A stretch of 64,000 nt of DNA from contig CACYPI010000003.1 of the NCBI GenBank assembly GCA_902776275.1, forward strand, positions 1-64,000, in the 5' to 3' direction. Below the pieces are notes generated by a model. It saw only the letters and a list, made by a program, of their open reading frames with translations. It made no database searches and was not told the DNA's origin. Each line of letters starts with the position of its first letter. The first letter of the stretch is position 1. The DNA is from an uncultured Aeromonadales bacterium. Its GTDB lineage: Bacteria; Pseudomonadota; Gammaproteobacteria; Enterobacterales; Succinivibrionaceae. Position numbers and translations under genes: made by a program. Positions 10,758 to 21,813 of this stretch are shown in pieces.

Positions 10758-12293
10758 TCAGATGCCCTGGTTCGCCGACGGCCTGAGCGTCGGGAAGAGG
10801 ATCACGTCGCGGATGGTGGAGCTGTTGGTGAACAGCATGACCACCCTGTCGATGCCGATGCCTTCGCCTGCAGTGGGCGGGAGCCCGTGCTGCAGCGCGG
10901 TGATGTAATCAGCATCATAATACATGGCCTCGTCGTCGCCGTGCTTTTTGGCTTCGGCCTGAGCGAGGAAGCGCGCGGCCTGATCGTCCGGATCGTTGAG
11001 CTCGGAGAAGCCGTTGCCCATCTCGCGCCCGCCGATGAAGAACTCGAAGCGGTCGGTGAAGGCCGGATCCTTGTCGTTCCTGCGCGCAAGCGGGGAGATC
11101 TCGGCGGGGTAGCTGGTGATGAAGGTCGGCTGCTGGAGGTGCTCCTCGACAAGCTCGTCGAAGAGGGCGGCGATGTAGTTGCCAAGCGTCCAGCCCTCCT
11201 TCATCTCGCAGTGCAGCCTCTCGCACCAGGCGCGGGCCTTCTGCTCGTCCTCGAGATCCTCCATGGTGATCCCGTCGCCGTACTTGACGATGGACTCCTT
11301 CATGGTCAGGCGGTCGAAAGGCTTGTCGAAGTCGACGTCCAGCCCCTCCTCGCCTTCCTTGCCGTAGTGGATCTTAGTGGTGCCGAGCACGGACTTGGCC
11401 ATCTTCCTGAACATGTCCTCGGTCAGGTCGATGAGATCGTGGAAGTCGTGGTAGGCCATGTAGAACTCGATGGTCGTGAACTCGGGGTTGTGGCGCACGT
11501 CGATGCCCTCGTTGCGGAAGCAGCGGTTGATCTCGTAGACGCGCTCGAAGCCGCCGACCACTAGGCGCTTTAGGAAGAGCTCCGGGGCGATGCGCATGTA
11601 CATGTCCATGTCCAGCGCGTTGTGGTGGGTGATGAAGGGCTTGGCGTTGGCGCCGCCGGGTATGGCGTGCATCATCGGGGTCTCGACCTCCATGAAGCGC
11701 AGGCCGTCCATGTAGCTGCGGATGAAGGAGACGATCTTCGTGCGGATCTGGAAGGTGCGGCGCGATGACTCGTTGGCGATGAGGTCGAGGTAGCGCTGGC
11801 GGCAGCGGGCTTCCTGATCGGTCAGTCCCTTGAACTTCTCAGGCAGCGGGCGCAGCGCCTTTACGAGAAGGCGGAGCGACTTGACGTGGAGGGTCAGCTC
11901 GCCGGTGCGGGTGCGGAAGGCAAAGCCCGTGACGCCGATGATGTCGCCCAGATCGAGCTTCTTGAACAGATCCTGGTACTGCCCCTCGGGGAGATCGTCG
12001 CGCGAGACGTAGATCTGGATCCTGCCGTCCATGTCCTGGATGGTCGCAAAGGACGCCTTGCCCATGATGCGGCGGGTCATCAGGCGGCCGGCGATTGAGA
12101 ACTCGTTCTTCTCAGCCTCCAGCGCCGCCTCGTCCTTGTCCCCGCACTTTGCGCGCACGTCGCCTGAGGTGGCGTTGCGGCGGAAGTCATTGGGGTATGC
12201 CTGGCCCTTCTGCCTGAGCGCGTTGAGCTTTTCGCGGCGCTCCTGCATCACGCTGTTGAGGTTCTCGGTTTTTTCCTGTGTTTCCTGTGACAT
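10758..12293 (-). CDS. lysS: Lysyl-tRNA synthetase, class II
   Basis: Charges tRNA-Lys. The 511-residue protein has an N-terminal OB-fold anticodon-binding domain (about 60-165, with [19 protein letters not shown]) and a class II catalytic core including motif 2 (CFRNEGID) and motif 3 ([10 protein letters not shown]) near the C-terminus. It follows prfB by 18 nt, the same prfB-lysS pair as in E. coli, and the ATG has AAAGGA upstream. Confidence 0.98.
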   Translation of the reverse strand: MSQETQEKTENLNSVMQERREKLNALRQKGQAYPNDFRRNATSGDVRAKCGDKDEAALEAEKNEFSIAGRLMTRRIMGKASFATIQDMDGRIQIYVSRDDLPEGQYQDLFKKLDLGDIIGVTGFAFRTRTGELTLHVKSLRLLVKALRPLPEKFKGLTDQEARCRQRYLDLIANESSRRTFQIRTKIVSFIRSYMDGLRFMEVETPMMHAIPGGANAKPFITHHNALDMDMYMRIAPELFLKRLVVGGFERVYEINRCFRNEGIDVRHNPEFTTIEFYMAYHDFHDLIDLTEDMFRKMAKSVLGTTKIHYGKEGEEGLDVDFDKPFDRLTMKESIVKYGDGITMEDLEDEQKARAWCERLHCEMKEGWTLGNYIAALFDELVEEHLQQPTFITSYPAEISPLARRNDKDPAFTDRFEFFIGGREMGNGFSELNDPDDQAARFLAQAEAKKHGDDEAMYYDADYITALQHGLPPTAGEGIGIDRVVMLFTNSSTIRDVILFPTLRPSANQGI

Positions 12294-12311
12294 TGCTGAT
12301 TATTCCTTTGC

Positions 12312-13410
12312 TTACAGCCCGGACTTGAGGCTGGCTTCGATGAACTGGTCCAGATCGCCGTTTAGGACTTTCTGGGTGTCGCGGCATTCAACGCCGGTGC
12401 GCAGATCCTTGATACGCGCGTCGTCGAGCACGTAGGAGCGGATCTGGCTGCCCCAGCCGATGTCCGACTTGCTGTCCTCGACGGCCTTCTGCTCGGCCAT
12501 GCGCTTGGAGAGCTCGAGCTGGTACAGCTTTGCGCGCAGCTGCTTCATGGCCTGCTCGCGGTTTTGGAACTGGGAGCGCTCGTTCTGGCAGGTGACGACG
12601 ATGCCGGTTGGGATGTGCGTGATGCGCACGGCCGACTCGGTCTTGTTGACGTGCTGGCCGCCGGCGCCTGAGGAGCGGTATACGTCGGTCTTGAGGTCGG
12701 CCGGGTTGATCTCGATGTCGATGTTGTCATCGACCTCGGGGTAGACGAAGGCCGAGCAGAACGAGGTGTGGCGGCGGTTGTTGGAGTCGAACGGGGACTT
12801 GCGGACGAGGCGGTGCACGCCGGTCTCGGTGCGCAACAGCCCGTAGGCGTGGTCTCCCGTGAACTTGATGGTCGCGGACTTGATGCCGGCGACCTCGCCT
12901 TCGGAGAGCTCGGTGACGGTGGCGGTCAGGCCCTTCTTCTCGGCGTACTTCAAGTACATGCGCATCACCATCTCGGCCCAGTCCTGGGCCTCGGTGCCGC
13001 CTGAGCCTGACTGGATGTCCATGTAGCAGGGATCGTTGTCGTGGGGGCCTGAGAACATGCGCTCCATCTCAAGGGAGGTGAGCGTGGAGTCGAGTTCACC
13101 GCACTCGCGCTCGGCCTCGGCGTGGCTTTCGGGATCGTTGTCCTCGGCGGCCATCTCCTCTAAGGTGAGGATGTCCTCGAAGCCCTGGTCGAGCGCCTTG
13201 AAGCGGTTGACCACTGACTCAAGCGAGGTCTTCTCGCGGCCAAGCTCCTGGGCCTTGTCGGGGGTGTTCCAGAGGTTGGGATCCTCGAGGAGGCCGTTTA
13301 CCTCCTCAAGCCTCTCCTGCTTGGCCCTGAGGTCAAAGATACCCCCTGAGCGCGTCGGCGCGCTCCTTGAGCTGCGCAACGCGCTCCTTTACTGAAATTG
13401 TTTCCTGCAC
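12312..13410 (-). CDS. prfB: Peptide chain release factor 2, with programmed +1 frameshift
   Basis: Recognises UGA and UAA stop codons and triggers peptide release. The gene is read in two frames. It starts at a GTG (13408-13410, AGGAAA upstream), and after 25 codons meets an in-frame TGA at 13333-13335 within AGGGGGTATCTTTGAC, the classical RF2 autoregulatory site with its internal Shine-Dalgarno. Shifting +1 at CTT continues into a 340-codon frame, giving 365 residues, the same as E. coli RF2. The stop-recognition tripeptide SPF and the catalytic GGQ ([12 protein letters not shown]) are present. Low RF2 promotes frameshifting and so more RF2. Confidence 0.97.
13331..13348 (-). promoter_or_regulatory. 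RF2 programmed +1 frameshift site
   Basis: On the minus strand the sequence AGGGGGTATCTTTGAC spans codons 22-26 of prfB. The AGGGGG acts as an internal Shine-Dalgarno, CTT is the slippery codon and TGA (13333-13335) is the RF2-dependent stop. This is identical in layout to the E. coli site, with the stop at codon 26. Confidence 0.95.
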
Positions 13411-13491
13411 TTTTGGTTTCCTGATTATGGATGGTAAGCAAAGGATTATAACAGACGCGCGGCGCGGCCATGCGCCGCAGCGCCTGCCATG

Positions 13492-14580
13492 TCAGATGTA
13501 GCCGACCTCGACGCGGGGCATGATCCTGCAGACGAGCTCATATGGGATGGTGTGGGCGTGGATGGCCACGTGCTCCACCGGAAGCCCGGGGCCCCAAAGC
13601 TCCACCGGATCGCCCACCTGGTCCTTGGAATCAGGCCCCAGATCCACGAAGAGCATGTCCATGCAGACATGGCCTGCTGTCGGGACGATGCGGCCGTTGA
13701 CGAGCACCGGGGTGCCGTTGTCGGCCGTGCGCGGGTAGCCGTCGCCATAGCCTGCCGAGACCACGCCGAGCACGGTGTCGCGCGGGGCGACGAAGGCCGC
13801 GCCGTAGCCCACCTTGTCGCCCTTCTTCAAGTGGTGGATCGCGATGATCGCGCTCCTGAGCGTCATGACCGGGGTGAGCCCCAGATCGGCTCCGGTCTTG
13901 TCCTCAAACGGCGAGATCCCGTACATGATGACCCCCGGGCGCACCCAGGAGGTGTGGGAGCGCTCCCACTTGCAGATCCCCGCGGAGTTGCCTAAGCAGT
14001 AGTCGCCGTCAAAGCCCAGCTCCTCGGCAAACTTGAAGAAGTTGTCCTGCTCCTGCTGGTTGTACGCGCTCTCTGAGGGCGTGTCGGCAACCGAGAGGTG
14101 GGAGATGAGGCCCAGGGGCTTCTGGGCGTTGGGGGTCTCCTCAAGCACCGCCTTTATCTGCGCTATCTCCCTGGGATCGTTCGATCCCAGGCGGTGCATG
14201 CCGATGTCCACCTGGACCCAGCAGCGCACCGGCTTCTCCACCCTGGCCTTGGCGATCGCGCGCGCCTGGAAGAGATCGTGCACGGCGGTGTGCAGCCCGA
14301 GCCTTGCGATGGTCGGGACGTCATCCTCGTTGAAGAAGCCCTCGAGCAGGACGACGGGCTTCTTGATCCCGGCGTTCCTCAGGATCACCGCCTCGTCGAT
14401 GCGCGAGACGGCGAAGGCGTCGGCCTCGGGCTCGAGCACCCTGGCGCACTTCACGAGGCCATGCCCGTAGGCGTTGGCCTTGACCACCGCCACATGCTTG
14501 GAGAGCGGGGCCATTTTCCTGATGCGCCTGAAGTTCGATACCAGAGCTCCGGTGTCGATGGTTACTGATATGGGTTTCAT
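13492..14580 (-). CDS. alr: Alanine racemase
   Basis: PLP enzyme that interconverts L- and D-alanine for peptidoglycan. From the ATG at 14578-14580 (AGGAAAGAAG upstream) the protein has 362 residues. K34 in VVKANAYGHG is the PLP lysine and Y259 in VGYGAAF is the second catalytic base; both spacings fit the family. The open frame runs further upstream into dnaB as a shadow and was not used. The dnaB-alr order matches E. coli. Confidence 0.96.
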   Translation of the reverse strand: MKPISVTIDTGALVSNFRRIRKMAPLSKHVAVVKANAYGHGLVKCARVLEPEADAFAVSRIDEAVILRNAGIKKPVVLLEGFFNEDDVPTIARLGLHTAVHDLFQARAIAKARVEKPVRCWVQVDIGMHRLGSNDPREIAQIKAVLEETPNAQKPLGLISHLSVADTPSESAYNQQEQDNFFKFAEELGFDGDYCLGNSAGICKWERSHTSWVRPGVIMYGISPFEDKTGADLGLTPVMTLRSAIIAIHHLKKGDKVGYGAAFVAPRDTVLGVVSAGYGDGYPRTADNGTPVLVNGRIVPTAGHVCMDMLFVDLGPDSKDQVGDPVELWGPGLPVEHVAIHAHTIPYELVCRIMPRVEVGYI

Positions 14581-14614
14581 CTTCTTTCCTGAAAAAACTT
14601 GTAGGGGCCTTGGC

Positions 14615-16069
14615 TTATTGCGGATCGTCAGGCGGAGGCGGCATCTCCCCCACCGGCTGCTCCTTGTCGTAGAACGAGGTGTACTCGCCGATGAACTGCA
14701 GATCGATGTCCTTGAGCGCGCCGTTGCGGTTCTTGCTGACGATGAGCAGCGCCCTGCCGTCGTCGGCCGACTCGTCGGTGCGCTCGTGGTAGAGCGCCTC
14801 GCGGTGCAGGAACATGATGAGGTCGGCGTCCTGCTCGAGCGAGCCTGACTCACGCAGGTCCGAGTTCATCGGGCGGTGGTCCTTGCGCGACTCGACCTCG
14901 CGGTTTAGCTGCGAGAGCGCGAGCACAGGGACGTCGAGTTCCTTTGACAGCAGCTTGAGGCTCCTTGAAATGGAGCCCAGCTCCAAGGCGCGGTTCTCGG
15001 CGCTGTCCGAGTCGCCCTTCATGAGCTGGAGGTAGTCGACCATGATCACCGAGAGGCCGCCGTTTATCTCGGCTATCTCCCTGGCGCGGGCGCGCAGCTC
15101 GGCCGGGGTCACCGAGCCCGAGTCGTCGATGAAGAGCTTGTCGAACGTGCCCTTGTGATCCTCGCGCTCCACCGAGAGCAGCCTCATCTTGCCCATGATG
15201 CGATCCCAGCCTGAGACCGGCACCTCGCCGTTGACGAGGTTCTGCATCGGCACCTGCCCGAAGTTGGAGAGCATGCGCAGCGCGATGCTCTCGGACGGCA
15301 TCTCAAGGGAGAACACCAGGCCCGGCTTCTTTACCTCGGGGTTCAGCACGATGTTCTCGACGATGTTCATCGCAAACGAGGTCTTGCCCACGCCCGGGCG
15401 GGCGGCGATGATGTTGAGCGTGCCGCCCTGCAGCCCCAGCGTGAGCTCGTCGAGCTCGCGGAAGCCGCTGGCGACGCCGCGCATCCTCGATCCCGAGTGC
15501 ATGTTCTCGCGGATGCGCTCGATCACCGCGCCGGTGACCTCGATCATCGGGCGCGGGCGCCCGGCATCCTCGCCGCGGTTGGCCTCGGCGGCGTCGTAGA
15601 ACTTGCTCTGGGCCTCGTTGAAGAGCATGTCGGCCTCGCGGCCGTCCGGCTCGTAGGCGCTCTGCGTGACCTCGCCGGCGAGGGCGATGATCTGGCGGCG
15701 CTTGTAGCACTCGCTGATGATCCTCGCGTACTCGGGCGCCGAGCCTGGGTCGGCGCCCGAGTTCATCAGCGAGGAGAGGTAGCCGTTGCCGCCGGCCTCC
15801 TCCAGGTGCCCGTTGCTCTCAAGCCAGGCGCTGATGATGGTGGGATCGAAGTTGCTCGAGGACTCGGCGCGCTCTAGGATCGCGTGGTAGACGAGGCGGT
15901 TGCGCTTGCCGAAGAAGGCCTCCTCCTTCAGAAGGCCGATCTCGCGGGTCACGCGCTCAAGCGAGGAGCCGTCGAGCATGATGGCCCCCAGGAAGCGCCG
16001 CTCGGCGTCGTCGTTGGCAGGAACGATCCTGATCCTGGCCTGATCCTGCCCTCTGTCCTGTGACGGCAT
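14615..16069 (-). CDS. dnaB: Replicative DNA helicase DnaB
   Basis: Hexameric 5'-3' helicase of the replication fork. The 484-residue protein has the N-terminal DnaB collar domain (about 18-120) and a RecA-like motor with Walker A ARPGVGKT at about 223-230 and Walker B VIMVDYLQLM near 328. The acidic, proline-rich C-terminal tail (MPPPPDD) is like other DnaB proteins. The ATG has GGAG upstream. Two tRNA-Arg genes lie upstream on the same strand, 200 bp away. Confidence 0.98.
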   Translation of the reverse strand: MPSQDRGQDQARIRIVPANDDAERRFLGAIMLDGSSLERVTREIGLLKEEAFFGKRNRLVYHAILERAESSSNFDPTIISAWLESNGHLEEAGGNGYLSSLMNSGADPGSAPEYARIISECYKRRQIIALAGEVTQSAYEPDGREADMLFNEAQSKFYDAAEANRGEDAGRPRPMIEVTGAVIERIRENMHSGSRMRGVASGFRELDELTLGLQGGTLNIIAARPGVGKTSFAMNIVENIVLNPEVKKPGLVFSLEMPSESIALRMLSNFGQVPMQNLVNGEVPVSGWDRIMGKMRLLSVEREDHKGTFDKLFIDDSGSVTPAELRARAREIAEINGGLSVIMVDYLQLMKGDSDSAENRALELGSISRSLKLLSKELDVPVLALSQLNREVESRKDHRPMNSDLRESGSLEQDADLIMFLHREALYHERTDESADDGRALLIVSKNRNGALKDIDLQFIGEYTSFYDKEQPVGEMPPPPDDPQ

Positions 16070-16266
16070 GCTTTTTTCTCCGTGATCCCAACAAGATAGT
16101 CGCGCTGATGCGAATGCCTGCGCCTAAGCCTGATGTGCCACCCATGATAGAGCAGTTTGGGTGCTTTTGAAACTGCGCCAAAAGGCTTGCGGACGCGCTT
16201 TGCGTGTGGGAAAACGGGGGTTTCCAGTGGGAAGCTTTGTTTGAAAAGCGGGGATTGCATGGATGG

Positions 16267-16343
16267 TGGCGCACCTGGAGGGATTCGAACCCCCGACCAA
16301 TCGGTTCGTAGCCGAGTACTCTATCCAGCTGAGCTACAGGTGC
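16267..16343 (-). tRNA. tRNA-Arg (ACG), copy 1
   Basis: A 77-nt gene on the minus strand with a 7-bp acceptor stem (GCACCTG/CAGGTGC), discriminator G and an encoded CCA. The anticodon loop CTACGAA gives ACG (inosine-34 in the mature tRNA), and GGTTCGAATCC forms the T arm. It is identical to the copy at 16372-16448, 28 bp away. Confidence 0.97.
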
Positions 16344-16371
16344 ACTCCATGTGAAAAGCGCTCAAGGCAGG

Positions 16372-16448
16372 TGGCGCACCTGGAGGGATTCGAACCCCCG
16401 ACCAATCGGTTCGTAGCCGAGTACTCTATCCAGCTGAGCTACAGGTGC
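16372..16448 (-). tRNA. tRNA-Arg (ACG), copy 2
   Basis: Identical to the copy at 16267-16343: 77 nt, anticodon ACG, encoded CCA. It is the first gene of the pair after the promoter at 16479-16506, so both are probably cut from one transcript. In E. coli several argVYZQ copies of this tRNA follow serV near csrA. Confidence 0.97.
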
Positions 16449-16478
16449 ATGCGCCTTGCGACGTTTTTACGAAGGCAC

Positions 16479-16506
16479 ATTATACCAGCCAAAACCGCCT
16501 TTACAA
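16479..16506 (-). promoter_or_regulatory. Promoter of the tRNA-Arg pair
   Basis: On the minus strand TTGTAA (16501-16506), 16 nt, TATAAT (16479-16484), followed by GTGCC. The -10 lies about 30 bp before the first tRNA. Strong match to a sigma-70 promoter of stable RNA type. Confidence 0.8.
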
Positions 16507-16509
16507 GTT

Positions 16510-16822
16510 TTTTTGAAAAGTCGATCGCGCCCTTCAAAAACCACCGCCTGCGCGCCCGCCAGGCCAAAACCCGCGCCGGCTTTAAGGCCATGACAGGGAT
16601 TTTAGATGTGCAATGGCATTTGCTTGAAATTGCGCATCCCTTAAATCCGCTATTCCGATGCTTCCTCCTTATGGACACATCCATTAGACTGGACCGCGTC
16701 AGAACTTGCATGTTATTTTTAAAAAAAATTTCAGATAACAGCAAGCAGGCCTGCGCTTCATCTTTTAAAATTTCAAATCACGCGGTTTCACAAACGATTG
16801 CGCCGCTTCGATGGAGATTGAC
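16510..16822. other. Intergenic stretch between the tRNA-Arg promoter and the SUMF1 gene
   Basis: No gene could be supported here. The right half (16620-16800) is clearly more A/T-rich than its surroundings, with T and A runs at 16714-16730 and TTTTAAAATTTC at 16762-16773. It probably holds the promoter of the downstream gene, but no clear -35/-10 pair was found. No tRNA fragment or direct repeat marking an attachment site was seen. Confidence 0.4.
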
Positions 16823-18085
16823 ATGAACCTGCTTGCCCGCAAGGCTGTGCTGATTGCCGCGGCTTCAACCGCCATGGCAACCGGCCAGGCCCCCGCCGCC
16901 GAGCCTGAGAACCCAGGAGCGGCCATGGTTCTGCTCCGCGGGGGCTCGTTCATGATGGGAAGCCCCGCGTCGGAAGAAGGCCGCGGCAACGACGAGTCCC
17001 GCCACGCGGTCACCCTGACCCCCTTCTTCATGTCATCCCACGAGGTCACCCATGGCGAGTACGAGCAGGCCATGGGCCTGAACCCCAGCTCGCACAGGAG
17101 CGATGCCAGCCTTCCGGTTGAGAGCGTCTCCTGGCTTGACGCCATCAGGTACTGCAATGCGCTAAGCAGGATGAACGGCCTTGCGCCTGCCTACAAGGTC
17201 GAAAACGGCGCGGTCTCATGGAACCGCGGATCCACCGGCTACCGCCTGCCAACAGAGGCCGAGTGGGAGTACGCAGCCAGGGCAGGCGTGGCCTCGGAAA
17301 AGAGTCCCGCCGGCACGACCGTGGCCGCAGCATCAGGCAGCCCCAACTCCTACGGCCTCTACGACATGGAAGGCAACGTAGCCGAGTGGGTGTTCGACTG
17401 GTACGCCCCTTATGAGCCCATGGCCACAATCGACCCATCGGGGCCTGCGCTGGGCTCGCTGAGGGTCAGGCGCGGGGCGGCATGGGCGGATTCAAGCTCG
17501 TTTACGCGCCCCGCCTGCCGCGCTGCTGAGGCGCCGGGGGCCAGGTACCCCGACCTCGGGTTCCGCGTCGCCAGGAGCGCCGCCCCGCGCCGGGGCTACG
17601 CCTCCACCGAAGACTCGCTGAGGTTCATGCTCCCCGGCGCCCCGAAGGTGCTCGTGGCCTATTGCTCGGACGCCTCGGAGGAAGCCGGGATCGCCGCCGA
17701 GCTTGCGGGCGCCGCATCGGTCGAGATCAGACCTGCGGGATTCGACTTTCCAAAAGGCAGCGGGGATCCCAAGCCTGCCAGGGCGATCGCTGGCAGCATC
17801 ATGCAGGCCCCGCCCTTTGACGCGCTGATCCTCTGCTTCCGCGACAACAACGGCTCCCTGCCTGCCGATGCGCGCGCCTTCACCGAAGGGGCCAACCTCC
17901 AGGGCAAGCTCGTGCTGCCGCTCATGCTGCGCAAGGACACTGGATCCGGGCATGCCGCATCGGACCTTGGAAAAGCAGCCCCCGGCGCCTTCATCGGGCA
18001 GGCCTTCACAGCAAGCCTAGGCAGGGGGGATCTCAGGCAGCGGATCTCGCTGTGGCTTGAATCGCAGGGCCTCGCGGTCAAATAG
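16823..18085 (+). CDS. Secreted SUMF1/FGE-like domain protein with C-terminal flavodoxin-like domain
   Basis: This 420-residue protein has a signal peptide (about 1-26), then a SUMF1/formylglycine-generating-enzyme-like domain (about 30-250; GGSFMMGS, SHEVTHGEY, YRLPTEAEWEYAAR, NVAEWVFDWY, LGFRVAR), then about 150 residues resembling a flavodoxin fold (KVLVAYCSD, FDALILCFRD, QGKLVLPLMLRKDTGSG, ISLWLESQG). The tryptophan position where true FGE carries a catalytic cysteine reads AAWADSS, so sulfatase activation is unlikely. FMN-binding residues also look eroded. The ATG at 16823 has GGAG at 6 nt; an ATG four codons earlier lacks one. Function unknown; periplasmic location inferred. It lies between tRNA genes on the opposite strand. 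Confidence 0.8.
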   Translation: MNLLARKAVLIAAASTAMATGQAPAAEPENPGAAMVLLRGGSFMMGSPASEEGRGNDESRHAVTLTPFFMSSHEVTHGEYEQAMGLNPSSHRSDASLPVESVSWLDAIRYCNALSRMNGLAPAYKVENGAVSWNRGSTGYRLPTEAEWEYAARAGVASEKSPAGTTVAAASGSPNSYGLYDMEGNVAEWVFDWYAPYEPMATIDPSGPALGSLRVRRGAAWADSSSFTRPACRAAEAPGARYPDLGFRVARSAAPRRGYASTEDSLRFMLPGAPKVLVAYCSDASEEAGIAAELAGAASVEIRPAGFDFPKGSGDPKPARAIAGSIMQAPPFDALILCFRDNNGSLPADARAFTEGANLQGKLVLPLMLRKDTGSGHAASDLGKAAPGAFIGQAFTASLGRGDLRQRISLWLESQGLAVK

Positions 18086-18267
18086 CGCGGAGCATCCCAG
18101 CAGCGCCAAGTCCGGCCTGCAGCGGGAAACTTGATTGAACGCCTGGGAGAGGCGCCGGCATGGCACGGGGAGACCCGGCTGCGCCGACGCCTTTTGCCTC
18201 TTGGCGGCGATGTGCATAAATGCACGCAAGACATGGGGGAATTGAATTGCCAGCAGAACTGCAGGCA

Positions 18268-18296
18268 TAAAAAAACCGCTTCAAATCAAGCGGTCG
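18268..18296 (-). terminator. Terminator after tRNA-Ser
   Basis: On the minus strand ACCGCTT, a 6-nt loop and AAGCGGT are followed by TTTTTTT (18269-18294). It lies 13 bp beyond the tRNA-Ser 3' end and would end the alaS-csrA-tRNA-Ser transcript. Confidence 0.9.
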
Positions 18297-18308
18297 TTCA
18301 TTTCAGCC

Positions 18309-18403
18309 TGGCGGATAGAGAGGGATTCGAACCCTCGATACAGCCCTTAAAGCCGTATGCTCCCTTAGCAGGGGAGTACCTTCAGCCACTCGGTCATCTA
18401 TCC
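18309..18403 (-). tRNA. tRNA-Ser (GCT)
   Basis: A 95-nt class II tRNA on the minus strand. Acceptor stem GGATAGA/TCTATCC, discriminator G, encoded CCA. The anticodon loop within CCCTGCTAAGGG gives GCT (codons AGC/AGU), followed by a long variable arm and GGTTCGAATCC. It is the counterpart of E. coli serV and starts only 10 nt after the csrA stop codon. Confidence 0.97.
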
Positions 18404-18413
18404 ACGGTGCTGT

Positions 18414-18629
18414 TTAGTGCGTGCTAGTATCCGATCTTGGTTCTTCAAAGTCAAGGCTTTTTCCTCCTGGGCCTTTTGGAGCCTCAGGAGGAGGGAGCCT
18501 GGTGATCCGCACCGACGCTGGGGCGTCGATGCCGATCCTCACGCTCTCCCCCTTGATTTCAAGGACGCGCACGGTGATCCCCCCGCCGATCCGGAGGGAT
18601 TCCCCTTCCCTGCGGGAGATCACCAGCAC
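18414..18629 (-). CDS. csrA: Carbon storage regulator CsrA
   Basis: RNA-binding dimer that controls translation and stability of many mRNAs by binding GGA motifs. The 71-residue protein keeps the core strands (MLVISRREGESLRIG, VRVLEIKGESVRIGIDAP) and an arginine at the E. coli R44 position (RITRL). The usual VHREEI helix is replaced by a Pro/Gly-rich acidic tail of about 26 residues. The start is GTG, two nt after the alaS stop, so translation is probably coupled to alaS; in E. coli csrA has its own promoters. The tRNA-Ser gene follows within 10 nt. Confidence 0.93.
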   Translation of the reverse strand: MLVISRREGESLRIGGGITVRVLEIKGESVRIGIDAPASVRITRLPPPEAPKGPGGKSLDFEEPRSDTSTH

Positions 18630-18631
18630 GG

Positions 18632-21259
<2,628 letters not shown>

Positions 21260-21308
21260 GATGAGAAATTAACCTAAAAGTTTTGTGACCTTTCACGTCC
21301 AAAGGCTG

Positions 21309-21314
21309 ATTATA
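21309..21314 (-). promoter_or_regulatory. -10 element of the alaS promoter
   Basis: TATAAT on the minus strand, 50 bp before the alaS ATG in the short recX-alaS gap. No good -35 is visible at normal spacing, so strength is uncertain. Confidence 0.4.
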
Positions 21315-21333
21315 CCTTGCCTGAAGGCGCGGT

Positions 21334-21804
21334 TTATTCGGACTGGGAAAATTGCTCGCAGGCCTCGACGCAGGTTTGTGGATCAAAGCCGCGGCGGTAG
21401 AGCGCGGCCTTCATCTTCTGCTGGGTCTTGAAATCGGAAAGATCGGCCCCGCTGTAGCGGCGCCTGAGGAAGTCGAGGGCGGCTGAATGGAAGTCCGCCT
21501 CCTCCATGTAGGGTTCGAGCGCATCGGGATCGAAGCCGCGCTTTTTTGCCTCGAGCCTGAGCCTCAGCGGCCCCAGGCAGTTGCTGATGCCATGGCGCAC
21601 GAGCATCTGCGCAAATCTCTCATCACTCTGCGCGCCCTCGTCCGAGGCGCGCACGACCGCCTGCCGCGCCGCCTCGGGAGTGAAGCGCAGCTTCAGCTTG
21701 CGCAAGAGCTCGGCCTTCGAGTACTCGCGCCGCCCGAGCAGCCTGATGCAGGCGATGTAGGCCTTCTCGGTCGAGTCGTCGGGAGCGCGGGAGGCGAAGG
21801 CCAT
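21334..21804 (-). CDS. recX: Regulatory protein RecX
   Basis: Small modulator that caps RecA filaments and inhibits recombinase activity. The 156-residue protein shows the RecX three-helix repeats (YSKAELLRKLKLRF, DERFAQMLVRHGISN, GPLRLRLEAKKRGFD). Gene order recA-recX-alaS, with recX starting 9 bp after recA, supports the call. Length matches E. coli RecX (166). Confidence 0.93.
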   Translation of the reverse strand: MAFASRAPDDSTEKAYIACIRLLGRREYSKAELLRKLKLRFTPEAARQAVVRASDEGAQSDERFAQMLVRHGISNCLGPLRLRLEAKKRGFDPDALEPYMEEADFHSAALDFLRRRYSGADLSDFKTQQKMKAALYRRGFDPQTCVEACEQFSQSE

Positions 21805-21813
21805 CTAGGATCC

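Noticed and set aside
9801-11564. 587-codon plus-strand frame opposite dapA and lysS
   Set aside because: Composition is the mirror of two conserved genes, with no domain pattern; a GC artefact.
13492-14853. Longer alanine racemase starting inside dnaB
   Set aside because: The extra N-terminal part is out-of-frame dnaB sequence; the ATG at 14580 has a ribosome site and gives the normal length.
16263-16826. 187-codon plus-strand frame across the tRNA-Arg genes
   Set aside because: It is built from the complement of two identical tRNAs (repeated peptide) and non-coding DNA.
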